Of a stretch of 64,000 nucleotides of DNA, positions 31,440-42,184 are shown in pieces. Every line of letters begins with the position of its first letter. Positions within the stretch are counted from its first letter, which is position 1. This stretch comes from Isochrysis galbana. Taxonomy: Eukaryota; Haptophyta; Isochrysidales; Isochrysidaceae. The stretch covers positions 2,149,398 through 2,213,397 of the forward strand of contig CM030931.1 of NCBI GenBank assembly GCA_018136815.1, in the 5' to 3' direction. Under the pieces are notes generated by a model. The model searched no databases, was not told where the DNA came from, and worked only from the letters and a program-made list of their open reading frames with translations. Position numbers and translations under genes: made by a program.

Positions 31440-31957
31440 ACGGCGTGCACCTTCCTGGAAGTTGCTATGCGCACGCACGGCGCCCCCGCGGGGGGGCCGA
31501 TGCACATCGCGCCGTGCCCACGCACGGCGTGCACAATGTGATTGCAAGTCATCACACGTGCTGCGTAAAGAAACATCTCTTATATGGCTAGTTTACGTAG
31601 TTGTGGGCCTTATGGGGTACGCAGATGGAAAAAGTTGACATGCGCACGCACGGCGTCTCCGCGGGGGGACCGATGCACATCGCGCCGTGCCCATGCACGG
31701 CGTGCACCGATGTGATTGCAAGTCATCACAGGTGCTCCGTGCGAAATATCTCTTAAACTGCATGTTTATGTAGTTGTCGATCGTAGAGGAAACGCAGAGG
31801 AAAAGCGTTGACACGGCGTCCCCCTCGGGGGAACATGCACCGCGGGGGAAAGCAGAGAAAAAAGTCTTCATTTAATTTTAAAATATTGCTCTATATACAA
31901 CTGTGGACATTTGATCGCTCAATTCGACTGATGTCCCACAATTGACGGAACGACACC
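31440..31957. repeat. Tandem GC-palindrome repeat (GCACGGCGTGC family), copy A
   Basis: Two units of about 180 bp, each with cgcgccgtgccc.acgcacg or similar self-complementary runs, then gtgattgcaagtcatcac, an atctctta..gtttacgtagttg phrase, and a GC block. The right end is tacaactgtggacatttgat followed by cgctcaattcgactgatgtc and attgacggaacgacacc. The family recurs at 46940-47365, 55630-55905 and 55906-56326. Confidence 0.85.
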
Positions 31958-31974
31958 TCTATACATCCTAGCAT
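31958..31974. repeat. Left target-site duplication
   Basis: tctatacatcctagcat, repeated exactly at 32732-32748. The sequence is the coding sequence of an older LINE fragment. Confidence 0.92.
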
Positions 31975-32731
31975 CAACTAAGTTTATACTTGGTTGACCC
32001 ATGGGGGGGCACGAGCCCCCCCCTCTCTCCACTCCTCCCCTGCCATGGGGGAGGAACCACCCATCCTCCTGGCATGCCTGATGGCTTGCCAGGAGGCCAC
32101 TGCCCTACTGACCCACTCCCTTCCCCACAGGCTCGCCCCATTCGCCCATCCTGGCCCCTCGTGACCAGCCCAATGCTCCAACCCCCCCTCCCCCCCTGGT
32201 CGACAGGCAGACAGGTGCAGCGTGGGGGCCCCAGAGGCTCGGGAGCGCCAGCGAGGGAGAGGCAGGGGAGGCCAGGGCCCAACCCCAGCCTCCTCTGCCC
32301 CCTGAGCTGGCCTCCAGGAGTCTCCAGGGGCCGCCAGAGGGCAGCTGGAGGCCTGCCGCAGGCGCGCCATCGCGCGTGCCGCAGGAGAGGGGAGAGAGAG
32401 CGCGGAGAAGGGGGTGGGCGCGAGCGAGAGCTCCGCCCACCGGAAAATCGGTAAGTCTCGCGCCTGTTTACAGGATAAGACGAGACAGAGTCGGCCGCCC
32501 ACTCGGAGACACAGGAGGAAGGGGGGAAAGATCACCGGGGGGGGCGCGGGCCACCGGACCATATCTAAGCCCTTTTCCCCTATCCCCCTAGTAGTGTACG
32601 GGGGGAGCCGCCTGATGGCGGGGGGAGAAGGGCCGGGGAATGGGGGTGTAGAGAGTATGCTACGTGCTACTTGTAGTGGGTAGTGGTTCCATTCGCCGCG
32701 AGTGCGGTAAGACTATTAAAAGGTTTTTTTT
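31975..32731 (+). mobile_element. 757-bp non-autonomous retroelement with 5' hairpin
   Basis: Bounded by perfect 17-bp duplications (tctatacatcctagcat). It opens with an 8-bp stem hairpin (CAACTAAG / TTTATA / CTTGGTTG with one G-T pair, 31975-31996) four bases before ATG 32001, and closes with attaaaagg plus nine T. It lies inside a LINE C-terminal fragment, since the duplicated bases continue into that frame on the right. No RT or long conserved ORF is present. Related copies are 6112-6982 and 21130-21805. Confidence 0.92.
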
Positions 32732-32734
32732 TCT

Positions 32735-33086
32735 ATACATCCTAGCATGGAGATATATTCTAACGTACTTTTACAGAATACACTTCGACAACATAACATT
32801 CGATAGCAAACAAATCAAGAGAAGAATTCTGACGAGATACACCACCCTAGTGAAAGCAGCGCACTTCGGCAACTCCACGGACACGGCCAGAAGAGCCCAG
32901 GCAGACATGGGCCAACAACCAAAAAAACGAATGGACACCAACACCAACGACTTCCGCCCTCTCTTCGACGTAATAGACAACGATACACTAGCACCAAGCC
33001 ACACCCTAAAAATAATAACACAAAAACTAGAGATCGAACACATCCTCATACAAGAAAACAACGAACACGCGAGCGACCAGGGATAG
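32735..33086 (+). pseudogene. LINE C-terminal domain fragment
   Basis: The frame reads YILAWRYILTYFYRIHFDN, then RYTTLVKAAHFGNST and ARRAQADMGQQPKKR, ending at a TAG at 33084-33086. This matches the C-terminus of the LINE at 19187-19483 and the fragment at 39356-39790. It is 5' cut by the retroelement at 31975-32731. A GC-rich 3' tail to about 33395 may be the LINE 3'UTR. Confidence 0.8.
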
Positions 33087-33899
33087 CGCCCTGGCTACAA
33101 GGGAGGAGAGGACTCCCAAACGACCCACCCCTAGGGGGAAGCCGCAAGGCTGGGCCCCCACAAGGAGACGCGACCCAAAGCGCCTCACAGCAACTGCGAG
33201 CCAAAAGGCCCGCCCCCCCCCCCTCCCCCGACGCCCGACCCAAAGTAGTGCACATGGGTCGACCCCCTAAAACCGAACGAAAAGGACCGAGGGGGGGGGG
33301 CGAAAGGGGAGCGAGGGTGGAGCAAGGGCGATGTCAGGGGAAGTCCCCAACGAGAGGGACGGGGGATAGCAAAGTAGTAGGCACCTTCAAGAATATATTT
33401 TTAATTTTTCTATCCGTGTTCTTTATGCAAAGACTTCCGAAGAGTATCCGGCTGTCTACTGCGGCTTTGGATTTGGACTCCGTGGGGCAGTGTCCCCAGC
33501 CCCTTTGATTCGGAAACCGCTCCCATACCTTATTGTGCCTTATCTACCACTCGGGGGACTCACATTTTCGCGATTCGCGCCATGTTTGCGCGCCCTTATC
33601 TCTCAGCAAGAGGTACCTCTTGCCCTACACATTCTCTCTAATCTCAACCGATCGCTCGTCCTGATCATGCCTTCTGAATGACTCCCGATGACAATTGATC
33701 CTCATCTGTCAGCCGGGTTAGGAATTATTGCCACCCGTGCGATGCCGGCTTCAATGAGAAGCTCCGCTGTGGAAGTGTGAGCCTGTGCCTCCTGATGTGC
33801 TACGAGTACTCATGTCGAATCGCTATGGTCTCTCCAAAGACGTCGCGATGAAGAAGCACCGAATGTGAACATCGGGTACCACGTAGCGCCCCACCCCTT
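33087..33899. other. LINE 3' tail and 3' flank of DBR1
   Basis: G/C-rich sequence to about 33395, then unrelated DNA with short frames. No gene called. Confidence 0.35.
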
Positions 33900-35524
33900 T
33901 CAGACATCATCGATGTCTATCTCCTCATCCATCTCGATTTGTCCCGGCATTGGCGAGAACATGCTGTGTGAGCACGCTCCATCTACCATGGGGACCGATG
34001 CAGATTTTGGTCCAAGCAACGGGTGGGATGGATGCAAGCGCGTACTAGCAGCCATGTGCTTTTGTTCGCGCCACTTTTGAGGCAAACCGAAACGTTGTAC
34101 GAATGCGGCTGTTTGCGGGTTCTCAACGAAGCGGGACTGGCCCGCAGCCGGTTGTCCAGGCTGATAGGCGGGTGCAGTGATGCAGAAATTGAGTGGAACT
34201 GCCAAGTCTCCTTGTACAGCATCGAGGACCGCTTGTAACTCTGCTAGTGTGGGAGTGAAGTCTGTTCTTCCTCTACTGCATCCTGCAATGGCTTGCGAGT
34301 CGAGCGCCAACTGTGAGCGTGAGCTAGAGAATAGGTGCGCGGTCGAGCGCAGCACAGCGATCCATTCGGCATCGTACTTCAATATCTGCAATGGGCAAGG
34401 CGTAGGGAGGTGAAGAAGTCTTAAGGACACAAGGGGTACTGCGAGAGATTCCCATCCCTTAGCAATGGCACAGCAGCAGCAATGCTACAAACAGCCACCG
34501 AATCATCCGTGTACTCTAGCAAGTCTTTGCCAATGAGGGTCATCGAGGAAAGTCGGCATACCGGTGGAGAGTTGTCCCCGTCAACACGGACGATTTGGAG
34601 GAAATCACGGTTGGGAAGGCATTTATCGAGAGAGAGAAAGCGCGTTGCGCGAACAGCCCGAGGGACATCTGCTCCGCCCGAGTTGAGACTAGCTTGCTGC
34701 ACATTGGACGTCTTCTTCTCATGCAAAATGAGGGCAGCAAACTTCACATGAAGATGTGCAGAGAACCAGTACGACGGCTGGAGCTGATTGAGCAGCATTG
34801 CGTTCGGTGGAGAGCCCAGCGACCCGTTGTAGACTTCATCGCGCAAGAAGGACTTCTTGCGCAATAGTGCGCCTGTGTCGCCATACCGAGCGATGTGTTG
34901 TGGCCAATCATGCGAAAGGAAGATGTCAAGAGGTTTGCGCAATTGTGAAAGGCGGAACGCCTCCAACTGCCGCACGTGATACGCAGAGCGCCTGTGACGT
35001 ACAGGATAGCAGAGACGTCCCATCAATGTGGCCTGCAGGATGCATAGCCAAGGCATAGATTGAAGGCCAGATGGATTGCTAGCAACACACATGTCTGAGT
35101 CATCGTACGGCGGGCATTCGTAGTGGCCTAAGTTGTAGTGCCTCCCATTGTAGATGCCTGATACACCACCGATTCGCACTCCACCCACATTCACAACACC
35201 GCCATACCCAAGGAAGTAGATGTTGGGAGCAACCCAGCCCCCATAGTAGAGCTCCCATAAGTGATTGGACGCTTCGTGGTTGCCCCCGATAAATATGGTC
35301 AGGACTGGAGCCAACTTCTCGCCCGAGTAGTAGCGGTAGAACCCCTGCATTGAGCGATACTTGGCAGGGCAGGCCATGGTCGCCAGATCGGCTTGGTTGC
35401 GTACCGCCTGAAAGTCGCCACACACGAGCAAGAGGTCGACTTTGATGCCGTGGCGTTGCTCAGTCAATGCGATGGATGAGTAGATTGAGTCGAGCTCACC
35501 GTGGCAGCATCCCTCAACCGCGAT
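33900..35524 (-). CDS. DBR1: RNA lariat debranching enzyme (start exon not found)
   Basis: Two exons are clear: 34562-35524 and 33900-34385, with a 176-bp GT-AG intron (donor CCACCG|GTATGC, acceptor CCATTGCAG). The spliced frame reads ..[14 protein letters not shown] then [15 protein letters not shown], which is the family's normal join. All metallophosphoesterase landmarks are present: [11 protein letters not shown] near the start, [27 protein letters not shown] and [11 protein letters not shown]. The C-terminal domain is present and ends in an acidic tail ([10 protein letters not shown]). The enzyme cleaves the 2'-5' bond of intron lariats in the nucleus. The first exon seen starts at an acceptor CTGACAG; only the initiator Met and perhaps one codon should lie upstream, and I could not place them. 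About 482 residues are covered. Confidence 0.93.
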
Positions 35525-35692
35525 CTGTCAGGATGGGGCGCACGGCTGTGAGGACGCGGCAGGCTAAGGCCGGTCGGTGCCGGCGGCGAGCACACCAGCA
35601 TTCCGTCGGCGACTGTAAGCGGACGCTTGGCGCCAGCACAGCTGTTTTGTAGGTGTGAACACGTTTGTGATTGTAGTCTTGTAGAAGGTCTT

Positions 35693-35850
35693 GTTGGCTG
35701 GCACCCCTAGCCACATAAAGTACACCGGACGAGCCATGTACCAACCGCGCACACCCCCATCGCGGGGGAGGGGCTCCTTTGCCGATGAAGACTACGGACC
35801 ACAGCACTAAGTTTATACTCACACAACAAGAAAAACTCTAACGCTCCCCC
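35693..35850. repeat. 165-bp dispersed repeat, copy 1
   Basis: Shares cctagccacata, caccggacgagccatg, ccaaccgcgcacaccccca, tcgcgggggag and gcactaag.ttata with 48044-48202. On the minus strand both encode MGVCAVG(A/T)WLVRC. The ctaagtttata part resembles the LINE 5' hairpin loop, but the right stem arm is degraded. Copy 2 lies just upstream of the zeta-carotene isomerase gene. Confidence 0.8.
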
Positions 35851-35972
35851 GTCGCCAAAGGCGAAACCCTTGTCCCCAATCATTGACATTGATCATTGCT
35901 GTTTTCCCAGGAGCAGGAGAGGTACAAGGTACAAGCTTACCTTTGAGGCTGAAACGTGCTCAAGCTCAAGCG

Positions 35973-36171
35973 TCAAAGACATCGGCCAGCAACTGACGAA
36001 TCGAGCATGACCGCTGGCTCGATATGCGATGAAACGGAAGGGGATCGATCGGCGGGAGGCGCGGCGGGAATGGCGGGAAGTGATGGAATGGCGGGCTTGA
36101 CCACCTCCTCAGCAGAGGAAGGCGCGAGGACTGGCTCGGGCGAGGTCGAGCGCGAGGATGGAGCGGACATG
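35973..36171 (-). CDS. Short Ser/Pro/Ala-rich ORF, possible first exon
   Basis: ATG at 36171 opens MSAPSSRSTSPEPVLAPSS, ending in SSHIEPAVMLDSSVAGRCL. The segment around SSHIEPAVMLD recurs on the opposite strand near 37070-37110 (SSHIEPVVMLDPSD), so it belongs to a duplicated sequence. A donor CAAAG|GTAAGC lies downstream near 35940, so this may be a spliced first exon. No family recognised. Confidence 0.35.
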
Positions 36172-36283
36172 GAATATTGAGAACGAGGGACGAGAACGGG
36201 AACGAGAAGAGGACGAGAGCGACGAACGACAGACAACAGAACGGACAGAGTCCGACGCCGGACTGATGACACGGCACCGACAC

Positions 36284-36777
36284 TTAAAAAAATTCTTGAA
36301 GCGCAACCTGAGCGTCGGCCGGTCGGTCGCGCGCAGCGAGTGCGGCGAGCAGCCGGTCCAAGGCTGCGAAGGCGGCGGCGGGCACCGCCGGCGCACCTCC
36401 GACCGCCGCCGCTGCCTCCCCACGCAGTAGGCGGCCCACGCGTGCACAAGGAGTAGCACGGTCCCATCGTGCATCGTGCGCGGGCGCGCCGGCGCGCCGC
36501 CCGTGTAGCGGCAGCAGCGCAGCGCGCGCAGCAGCAGGTGCAGCCGCGCAAGCTCCAAGTCGGCCATGGTGCCCGCGCGGAAGAGCAACTCCCCACTTGC
36601 CACTTGGCCGTGCAGCTCTTCGTGCGCGCGCACGCGCGGCACGTAGCATTCAGTGGGTGCGTGAGCGCGTGAGTGCGTGGGTGCGTGGGTGCACAGTAGC
36701 ACACAGCACCGGCAGTGTGGTGTTAACCCGCTGCTGGTACCAACACCTGCACGTTGAGGTGTTAACGCATGTGCCAC
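36284..36777 (-). other. Possible exon, undecided frame
   Basis: Several overlapping minus frames are open in GC-rich DNA. The most protein-like reads ELHGQVASGELLFRAGTMAD, then LELARLHLLLRALRCCRYTG and DGTVLLLVHAWAAYC. I cannot choose a frame with confidence or name a family. Confidence 0.25.
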
Positions 36778-37314
36778 ACCTAGCCAATGGAAGTGTTAAC
36801 GCAAAGTGGGTCAACACCGGGTAAATGTGAACCCATACACTCAAGACCATACACTCTGGTAAGTAAGTCTGAGGCGACCATGTCGCATCCGCGATCGACC
36901 TTTTTGTTTTAGAAGTTGTCTGCGTTTCTATGTCCCCTCCTTGCAGGCTAGTCACTAGTCACCGTCGCAGGATCCTACATTCGTCCATTCGCCCTTGTTG
37001 CCCTCGCCTCCTTTGTCGCCTCCCTTGCCGCCTGCTTGCCCCTCACTCACCTGGCTTACCTCCCTTCCGAATCATCGCATATCGAGCCCGTGGTCATGCT
37101 CGATCCGTCAGACCACGACCACGGTCCACGTATACAGTCTACGGTCGAGCAATTCACTTTTTGTGGTCGGTAGATGTCGGTTTGAATGATGCGGAGGGTG
37201 GTGTTGTCGCCGTAGCGCTCTTTGGATTGCTGTGCGCAGTCTTTCTTCGTCACCGCAGTTCGTTGCTGAATGAAAAGATCTGTCCTGATCAGCGTTGAGT
37301 CACGCTGTGGGGGA

Positions 37315-37500
37315 GTGTTTGACCTTGGCGTGGTTTTGTTGTATAGGTGTGAGATCTACTCCCAGTGAGAAGAGGGGGAGTAGGGGAACGTCGTCGGAGC
37401 ACCGTTTGTTGTCTCGCGAGCGCGCTAACATCATGATGTTTCCAATGGTCTACACGATATTGCTATCACTAACTGGGCCCTCCTGGGTTAGGGCCAAACA
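37315..37500. repeat. 185-bp dispersed repeat, copy 2
   Basis: Nearly identical to 25264-25447 and in the same orientation. It ends 63 bp before the start codon at 37564, so it may now supply that gene's promoter or leader. Confidence 0.9.
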
Positions 37501-37563
37501 CTAGAAGTAAAGGAGAGTAGCGCCCCCACTTGTCAAGGTTGATCGCGGGAGGGCCGACGCGAG

Positions 37564-38742
37564 ATGCGGGTGGCTGCCTCGCGCCGGCTGATCGGGCGCG
37601 GGCTGCGCTTGGCGAGCACGCTGGCGACCGAGCCCGGTCGCACATTGCGCGTCTCGGGCTCCCTCGCTCGTCTACTCGTCAAGACCAATATGGAGACGTA
37701 CGTGGCGACTGTCGAGGCGTCTGCGGATGGACGTGAGATCGACGTCGCACCATGGGTGAGCAGCAGCGACGGCGGCGATCTGAGCATCGAGGCAGCATGC
37801 GCCATCGGAGGCACGGCGATTGTCAGTGTTCCGGCCTCCTTCAATGTGGAAGTCAACATGGATGAGAGGTGCGACGTTGAGATGGCCGGCTGGCTCGAGG
37901 GCTCCGTCAGCATCAATGTGAACAAAGGGTCGATATCAGTCAACACAGTGCGTGGACTGCTCACAACGCTCACGACGGGCCTGGGTGATGTTAGCGTCAA
38001 GCACGTGGAAGGTAATCTGGACCTAAGTGCGGGCTTTGGCGCAAGTGGCAATGTCGATCTGGGAAAAATCATGGGTGAAGAGGTTAATGTGGAGACTTCC
38101 GGGAGGGTCTGCTGCCGTGCTCTCTACGCCAAGAATATGTACATTCGAGCCGATGGAGGAATCGATGCATCCGTGCTTGAATCGGAACGGGAGGGCATAC
38201 TCGTACTGGGAGGCGGAACATCGAGCATCGGCTCGTGCTCTGGCAATGTCGGTGCCGTCCTCTCTGGAAATGCTCAGTTCGATGCACAAGTGAGTGACAC
38301 TCTTCAGCGCTTGTGGATTAAGGGTGGGCCGCATGCATCTTCCGCGGTGATTTATCTACCTGAACAGCTCGCTCTCGATGCGTCTATTCGCGCTGCTCGT
38401 ATTGAATTGGACCATCGATTGGGTCCCAGACCAGAGGAGTCAAGGGACCATCGATTGGGTCCCAGACCAAAGGAGTCAAGTCAACGGGAGGGGAGCGTAA
38501 TAAAATGGCTTGGCACACTTGGGGTCCTCTCTAGGCCAGCTAAAGGTAGCCATCCCTCAATGTCTAATCTTGCCGGTGCCAACTCGTCTGACACACTCCC
38601 TGTGGCACCCTTTGATGCGATCGATTCGGCGGGCAGTGACATGGCCCGCTTGACACTAGACATGGGGAATGGAAATGTGAAAGTTGAGGTGCGAAGCTGG
38701 ATGGATAAGATGAAACAAACCGCGTCAATGACATCTTGCTAA
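37564..38742 (+). CDS. DUF4097/FAM185A-like beta-helix protein
   Basis: The 392-residue intronless ORF shows repeated short beta-strand patterns: VSINVNKGSISVNTVRG, TTGLGDVSVKHVEGNLDLS, NVDLGKIMGEEVNVETSG and MYIRADGGIDASVL. That is typical of DUF4097 putative adhesins and the eukaryotic FAM185A group. The first 30 residues are basic and lack acids (MRVAASRRLIGRGLRLAST), so a mitochondrial presequence is possible. Molecular function is unknown. At 38411-38485 a 36-bp direct duplication makes DHRLGPRPEESR and DHRLGPRPKESS side by side, which no domain demands. The ATG is the first in frame after the 185-bp repeat. Confidence 0.75.
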   Translation: MRVAASRRLIGRGLRLASTLATEPGRTLRVSGSLARLLVKTNMETYVATVEASADGREIDVAPWVSSSDGGDLSIEAACAIGGTAIVSVPASFNVEVNMDERCDVEMAGWLEGSVSINVNKGSISVNTVRGLLTTLTTGLGDVSVKHVEGNLDLSAGFGASGNVDLGKIMGEEVNVETSGRVCCRALYAKNMYIRADGGIDASVLESEREGILVLGGGTSSIGSCSGNVGAVLSGNAQFDAQVSDTLQRLWIKGGPHASSAVIYLPEQLALDASIRAARIELDHRLGPRPEESRDHRLGPRPKESSQREGSVIKWLGTLGVLSRPAKGSHPSMSNLAGANSSDTLPVAPFDAIDSAGSDMARLTLDMGNGNVKVEVRSWMDKMKQTASMTSC

Positions 38743-39109
38743 TCCGAACTCAGTTGAATTTCTTGAGCTTCCTCGTGATGCGCGTGCGAGTGAAGGCCGG
38801 GTTACCTTACCCGCAAGTATGCTCTCCAGAATCAACCCGGCTTTTAGCAGGTTGTATTGGCGTGACTTTCAAAGGCCATGGGTGCTTTATGATGTCCCAT
38901 GCCTCTTTGCGTATGAGCCTCCGTTCCTCCTCTCTCCAGGGCTTTGCGCACGACTTGTACTAGGCTTTGACCGGCGCCGCCGGGGGCTTCCACCCGGGGC
39001 AAGACCTTTTTCGGTGGGGAAGAGTAAAGGGGGTGATGACAGCTTCCCCGCGTGCTCAGTAACTTAAGTAAAACTTGGCTTGTGGCTAGTAAATAAAAAA
39101 ACATCTGAA

Positions 39110-39355
39110 GATTCTGGGCTACACACCTACTAAACTAGGGCACTTCCCTATCTCTATCGACATCGCTCTTCTCTTCCCTTTCCTCCACCCCCTCCCCTTC
39201 CCCCCGTCATTCCTTTATCGTCGGTATCCGGGGTTCGGCTCAGGTGTCAGGTGCGCTACCTTGGGCCTGGTTCAGAGTGCGGGTTCCGGGCAGGCCTTTT
39301 GTTGGATTTTGCGCAGTCGCTTGGCAGGTGGAGTCCGGGCTGTTGCGTCTCTTCC
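39110..39355. other. LINE 3' flank
   Basis: Read on the minus strand, this follows the LINE fragment's last stop and is probably its 3'UTR. No gene seen. Confidence 0.3.
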
Positions 39356-39790
39356 TCACGTGGCTATTCGCCGGTGTTCCTCCGTGTGTGGTGTGTGATT
39401 GCCTAGCCACGACGGGGCCCGTCTCAGGAGTGTTCCCTCTCGGGTTCCCCGGCTATTATATATATGCGTCACTCCCATTGAGTTTGTTAGTGCTTGAAGC
39501 TCTAAACTAGGTTCTAGGTTCCCTCTTGTGCCTACTGTGAATAACGGATAAATATCGTTCGTGTCAATCCTCTTTTTCGGCTGTCTGCCCATGCCCGCTT
39601 GGGCGGTTCTAGCCGAGTCCGTGAGTCCGTTGTGTTCGCAAATAGCAAATAGTAGGGCCTTGCTCAGTGTCGTGTATCTGTCTAGCGTTCTTATCAACAC
39701 CGATTCTTCTGAGAATTCTATACCATCGTAATGTATTCTGTAAAAGTCTGTTATGATATATCTCCATGCTAGAGTGTATATAGTATGGTA
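39356..39790 (-). pseudogene. LINE C-terminal domain fragment (minus strand)
   Basis: On the minus strand the sequence reads YTLAWRYIITDFYRIHYDG, then IRTLDRYTTLSKALLFAICE and ARTAQAGMGRQPKKRIDTND, homologous to 32735-33086 and 19150-19483. A frame change occurs near 39700 between the two parts. The 5' side (above 39790) is unrelated to RT, so the copy is 5'-truncated. Confidence 0.78.
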
Positions 39791-40149
39791 AGCGATCTTG
39801 GAGATTTACCCCCGGGGTGCATAAAGAGGTTATCGATAATGACCTCCTCTCTGCTTCTATCGTCCCCGGGTGCAAATCGCGTAAGTTTGTCGAGCGTTTC
39901 GAGTATTTTGACTATTCTCGGGCCGTGCCTGGGAGGCAGTGCTTCTTCTCAGACGCTCGGTCCATCGATAGACCCGAAGGAGTGCGGCCATCACCGCCGT
40001 CAGATCTTGACATCGAGGTAGGCGCCGTGCGCGCCTGGCAGCCAATGTTCTGCTCGACGATTTCAAATTGTGAACCCACAATCGCGCTGTGTTGCTTGCG
40101 CTGGCCACTGAGCGTTGAGAGCTCCGATGCTACGCCTTTCGTCAGTCGG

Positions 40150-40885
40150 CCTCGTTGCGGAAGCCATGTGCGAGGCGGATGTACCGTTGGTTGACTGGGC
40201 GCATGCGCACCGATCTCGGGCTTCGGGCCGTCCCCTTCTTTGCGGTGCGACCCGGAAGAAGCCATTGGAGTGATCGGCCGCGCTGGTTGTCTGGCTCGTG
40301 GAGAGGCGACGAGATGGGGGCGTGCTTCTCGTACCACCTCCAGCGCTCGGGCGGCACGGCATGGGCATCAATCGCTTCAAGCGCATCCGCACCGTCCTCA
40401 CATTCGGGCCAGAAGATCCGCTGTCTCTGGAGCGTGACCCGTGGGCGTTCGTGCGTCCCCTCATCGACATGTTCAATGAGTCTCGCATCGACAAGGTGCA
40501 CCCGTCATGGCTGCTCACCCTCGACGAGTCGATGTGTGCATGGCGTGGTCGTGAAGGCGTAGGCGACCCGGCGAAATGCCCTAAGGTCTGGTTCGTCAGG
40601 CGCAAGCCGGAACCGGTGGGAGTCGAATTGAAGACTGCTGCAGACGCACTCTCCGGTATCCTTCTCCGCATCGAGATCTGTGAGGGTAAGGACGCACATC
40701 CAAATCAGGAGTTCTTCGCCGATCGCTACGAGGACAAAGCGCCAAACCAGACGTACGCGATCGGCCACACCGCCGCCCAGAGCTTGCGCCTCGTCAAGCC
40801 ATGGTTCGGATCTCGCCGCGTAATCAGCGTGATTTCGTCGCGGTCAGGTGGACCCTCGCGGCGAGTCTATCGGGAGTGCTTGTGA
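40150..40885 (+). pseudogene. piggyBac-type transposase fragment
   Basis: From about 40357 the frame reads GINRFKRIRTVLTFGPEDP, DPWAFVRPLIDMFNESR, PSWLLTLDESMCAWRGR (first catalytic Asp in the LTLDESM motif), RRKPEPVGVELK and SGILLRIEICEGK. These are hallmarks of DDE_Tnp_1_7 (PGBD) proteins. The sequence then reads LRLVKPWFGSRRVI and degenerates before the second catalytic Asp, ending at TGA 40883-40885. Upstream of 40357 the expected frame is shifted. It should be dead. Its ends were not found. Confidence 0.85.
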
Positions 40886-41348
40886 GGGCCCCAATCCACC
40901 GGGCCCGGCGTCTCAGCTGCCCTGTGAGTCTGTCTGTGTGAATCTGCCCGCGAGTCGTTCAACGTCAATTTCTGTAGTCTTCAATATTTGTATACAAAAA
41001 AATCGAATTTCGCGTTCGAATTCTTAATATTTATGCTAGGGGCCTATGAGATAGTGACCATATTAGCTGCCTGGGCGCAAAAAATACAGATTAGGGTGCT
41101 AATTTGACCTAGTTATGACAAGGTGAAGTCGTTGTCTTTAAGACTACCGGTAGTCTTCGTTGCGCCCCTTCAACCGTATATAGAATGAGAGCTCTACTTC
41201 CTTCATCTTCCTGTAGTGAGGTGACAAGCGGGTTTGCCAGATCGTCGGATGCGTCCCAGGGTGTGCATTCCGACCTGGAGTCTGAGATAATGATATTGTC
41301 CGAGCTCAGCTATTGCGACGAGTGCGCTAGGTGACCATGTGGCACTGA
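40886..41348. other. Intergenic, no gene seen
   Basis: AT-richer DNA with no supportable ORF, left of the hAT element. Confidence 0.35.
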
Positions 41349-41356
41349 ATGGTGAA

Positions 41357-42184
41357 CCTACAAGGCATATACGTATACAGCGTATACACGCCAGGCCCCA
41401 AAACTGTGTATTATACACAGGTCGCCGAGGCCGTATACACAGTGTATACACAAGCGCGCGCGAGCGCGCGAGCCGCTCACGCTCAGCGATGGCGCGGCAA
41501 GGCCGCGGCGGCCCGCCTGCCCCCCCGCCCGTGGCAGCGCCCCCTCCATCCATTGCCTCCCCGTCCTCCTCTTCTCACTTCCACTTCTTGTGCTTTGTCC
41601 ATACACATCAGCACATACATCACATGCTTCTTCAGCAACAAACACCAAACACATTCCAATATATACATATACCATATACACAACACCATAAGTTATGCCA
41701 TAAGTAAGACAACACAAATACACAAGCAAACATGACAGCATGCTGTAAGTCTCAAGCCTCGTCATCTCCTGCATGCTTGTCGTCCGAGCCTTCTCCACTC
41801 TCTTCATCAGTATCCCACTTGCATATGTCTGGGCGCCAAGCAGCGTCTTGCATGCGCGGCTGCAGGCCGAGTGATTCGTGACAAAAACCAATTTGTCAGC
41901 GGTCATGTGCGATAATCTCGACCGGGCAGCTATCTTACTTAATTTGTCCATACACGGACCAATTTCGTTCTGCTGCCGATGCTGCAGCAGGCTGAGCATA
42001 TATATTATATATATATAATATAGTAGTATATATATGTATACACACACTATATATATACTACTACTAATATATTATGCTATAGTGTGTGTATACAGCTGTG
42101 TATACACCGTGTATACAGCCTTAGGCTGTATACACAGCGTATAATGTGTATACTCGGGGCCGTCTTGTGTATATGCCATGTAGG
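41357..42184 (-). mobile_element. 828-bp hAT-type element with transposase remnant
   Basis: Terminal inverted repeats CCTACAAGGCATATAC and (inverted) CCTACATGGCATATAC differ at one base. Direct 8-bp copies of ATGGTGAA lie at 41349-41356 and 42185-42192. Both subterminal regions are packed with GTATAC palindromes, including a 12-bp stem at about 42103-42129. In the middle, on the minus strand (about 41820-41960), the frame reads RSRLSHMTADKLVFVTNHSA, which resembles the C-terminal dimerisation motif of hAT transposases. The rest of the transposase is missing, so it is a deletion derivative. Confidence 0.9.

Noticed and set aside
35973..36704. 243-residue minus ORF as one gene
   Set aside because: The middle is Arg/Ala/Cys-rich GC-biased sequence. 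Only the C-terminal 65 codons look plausible, and three frames compete upstream.
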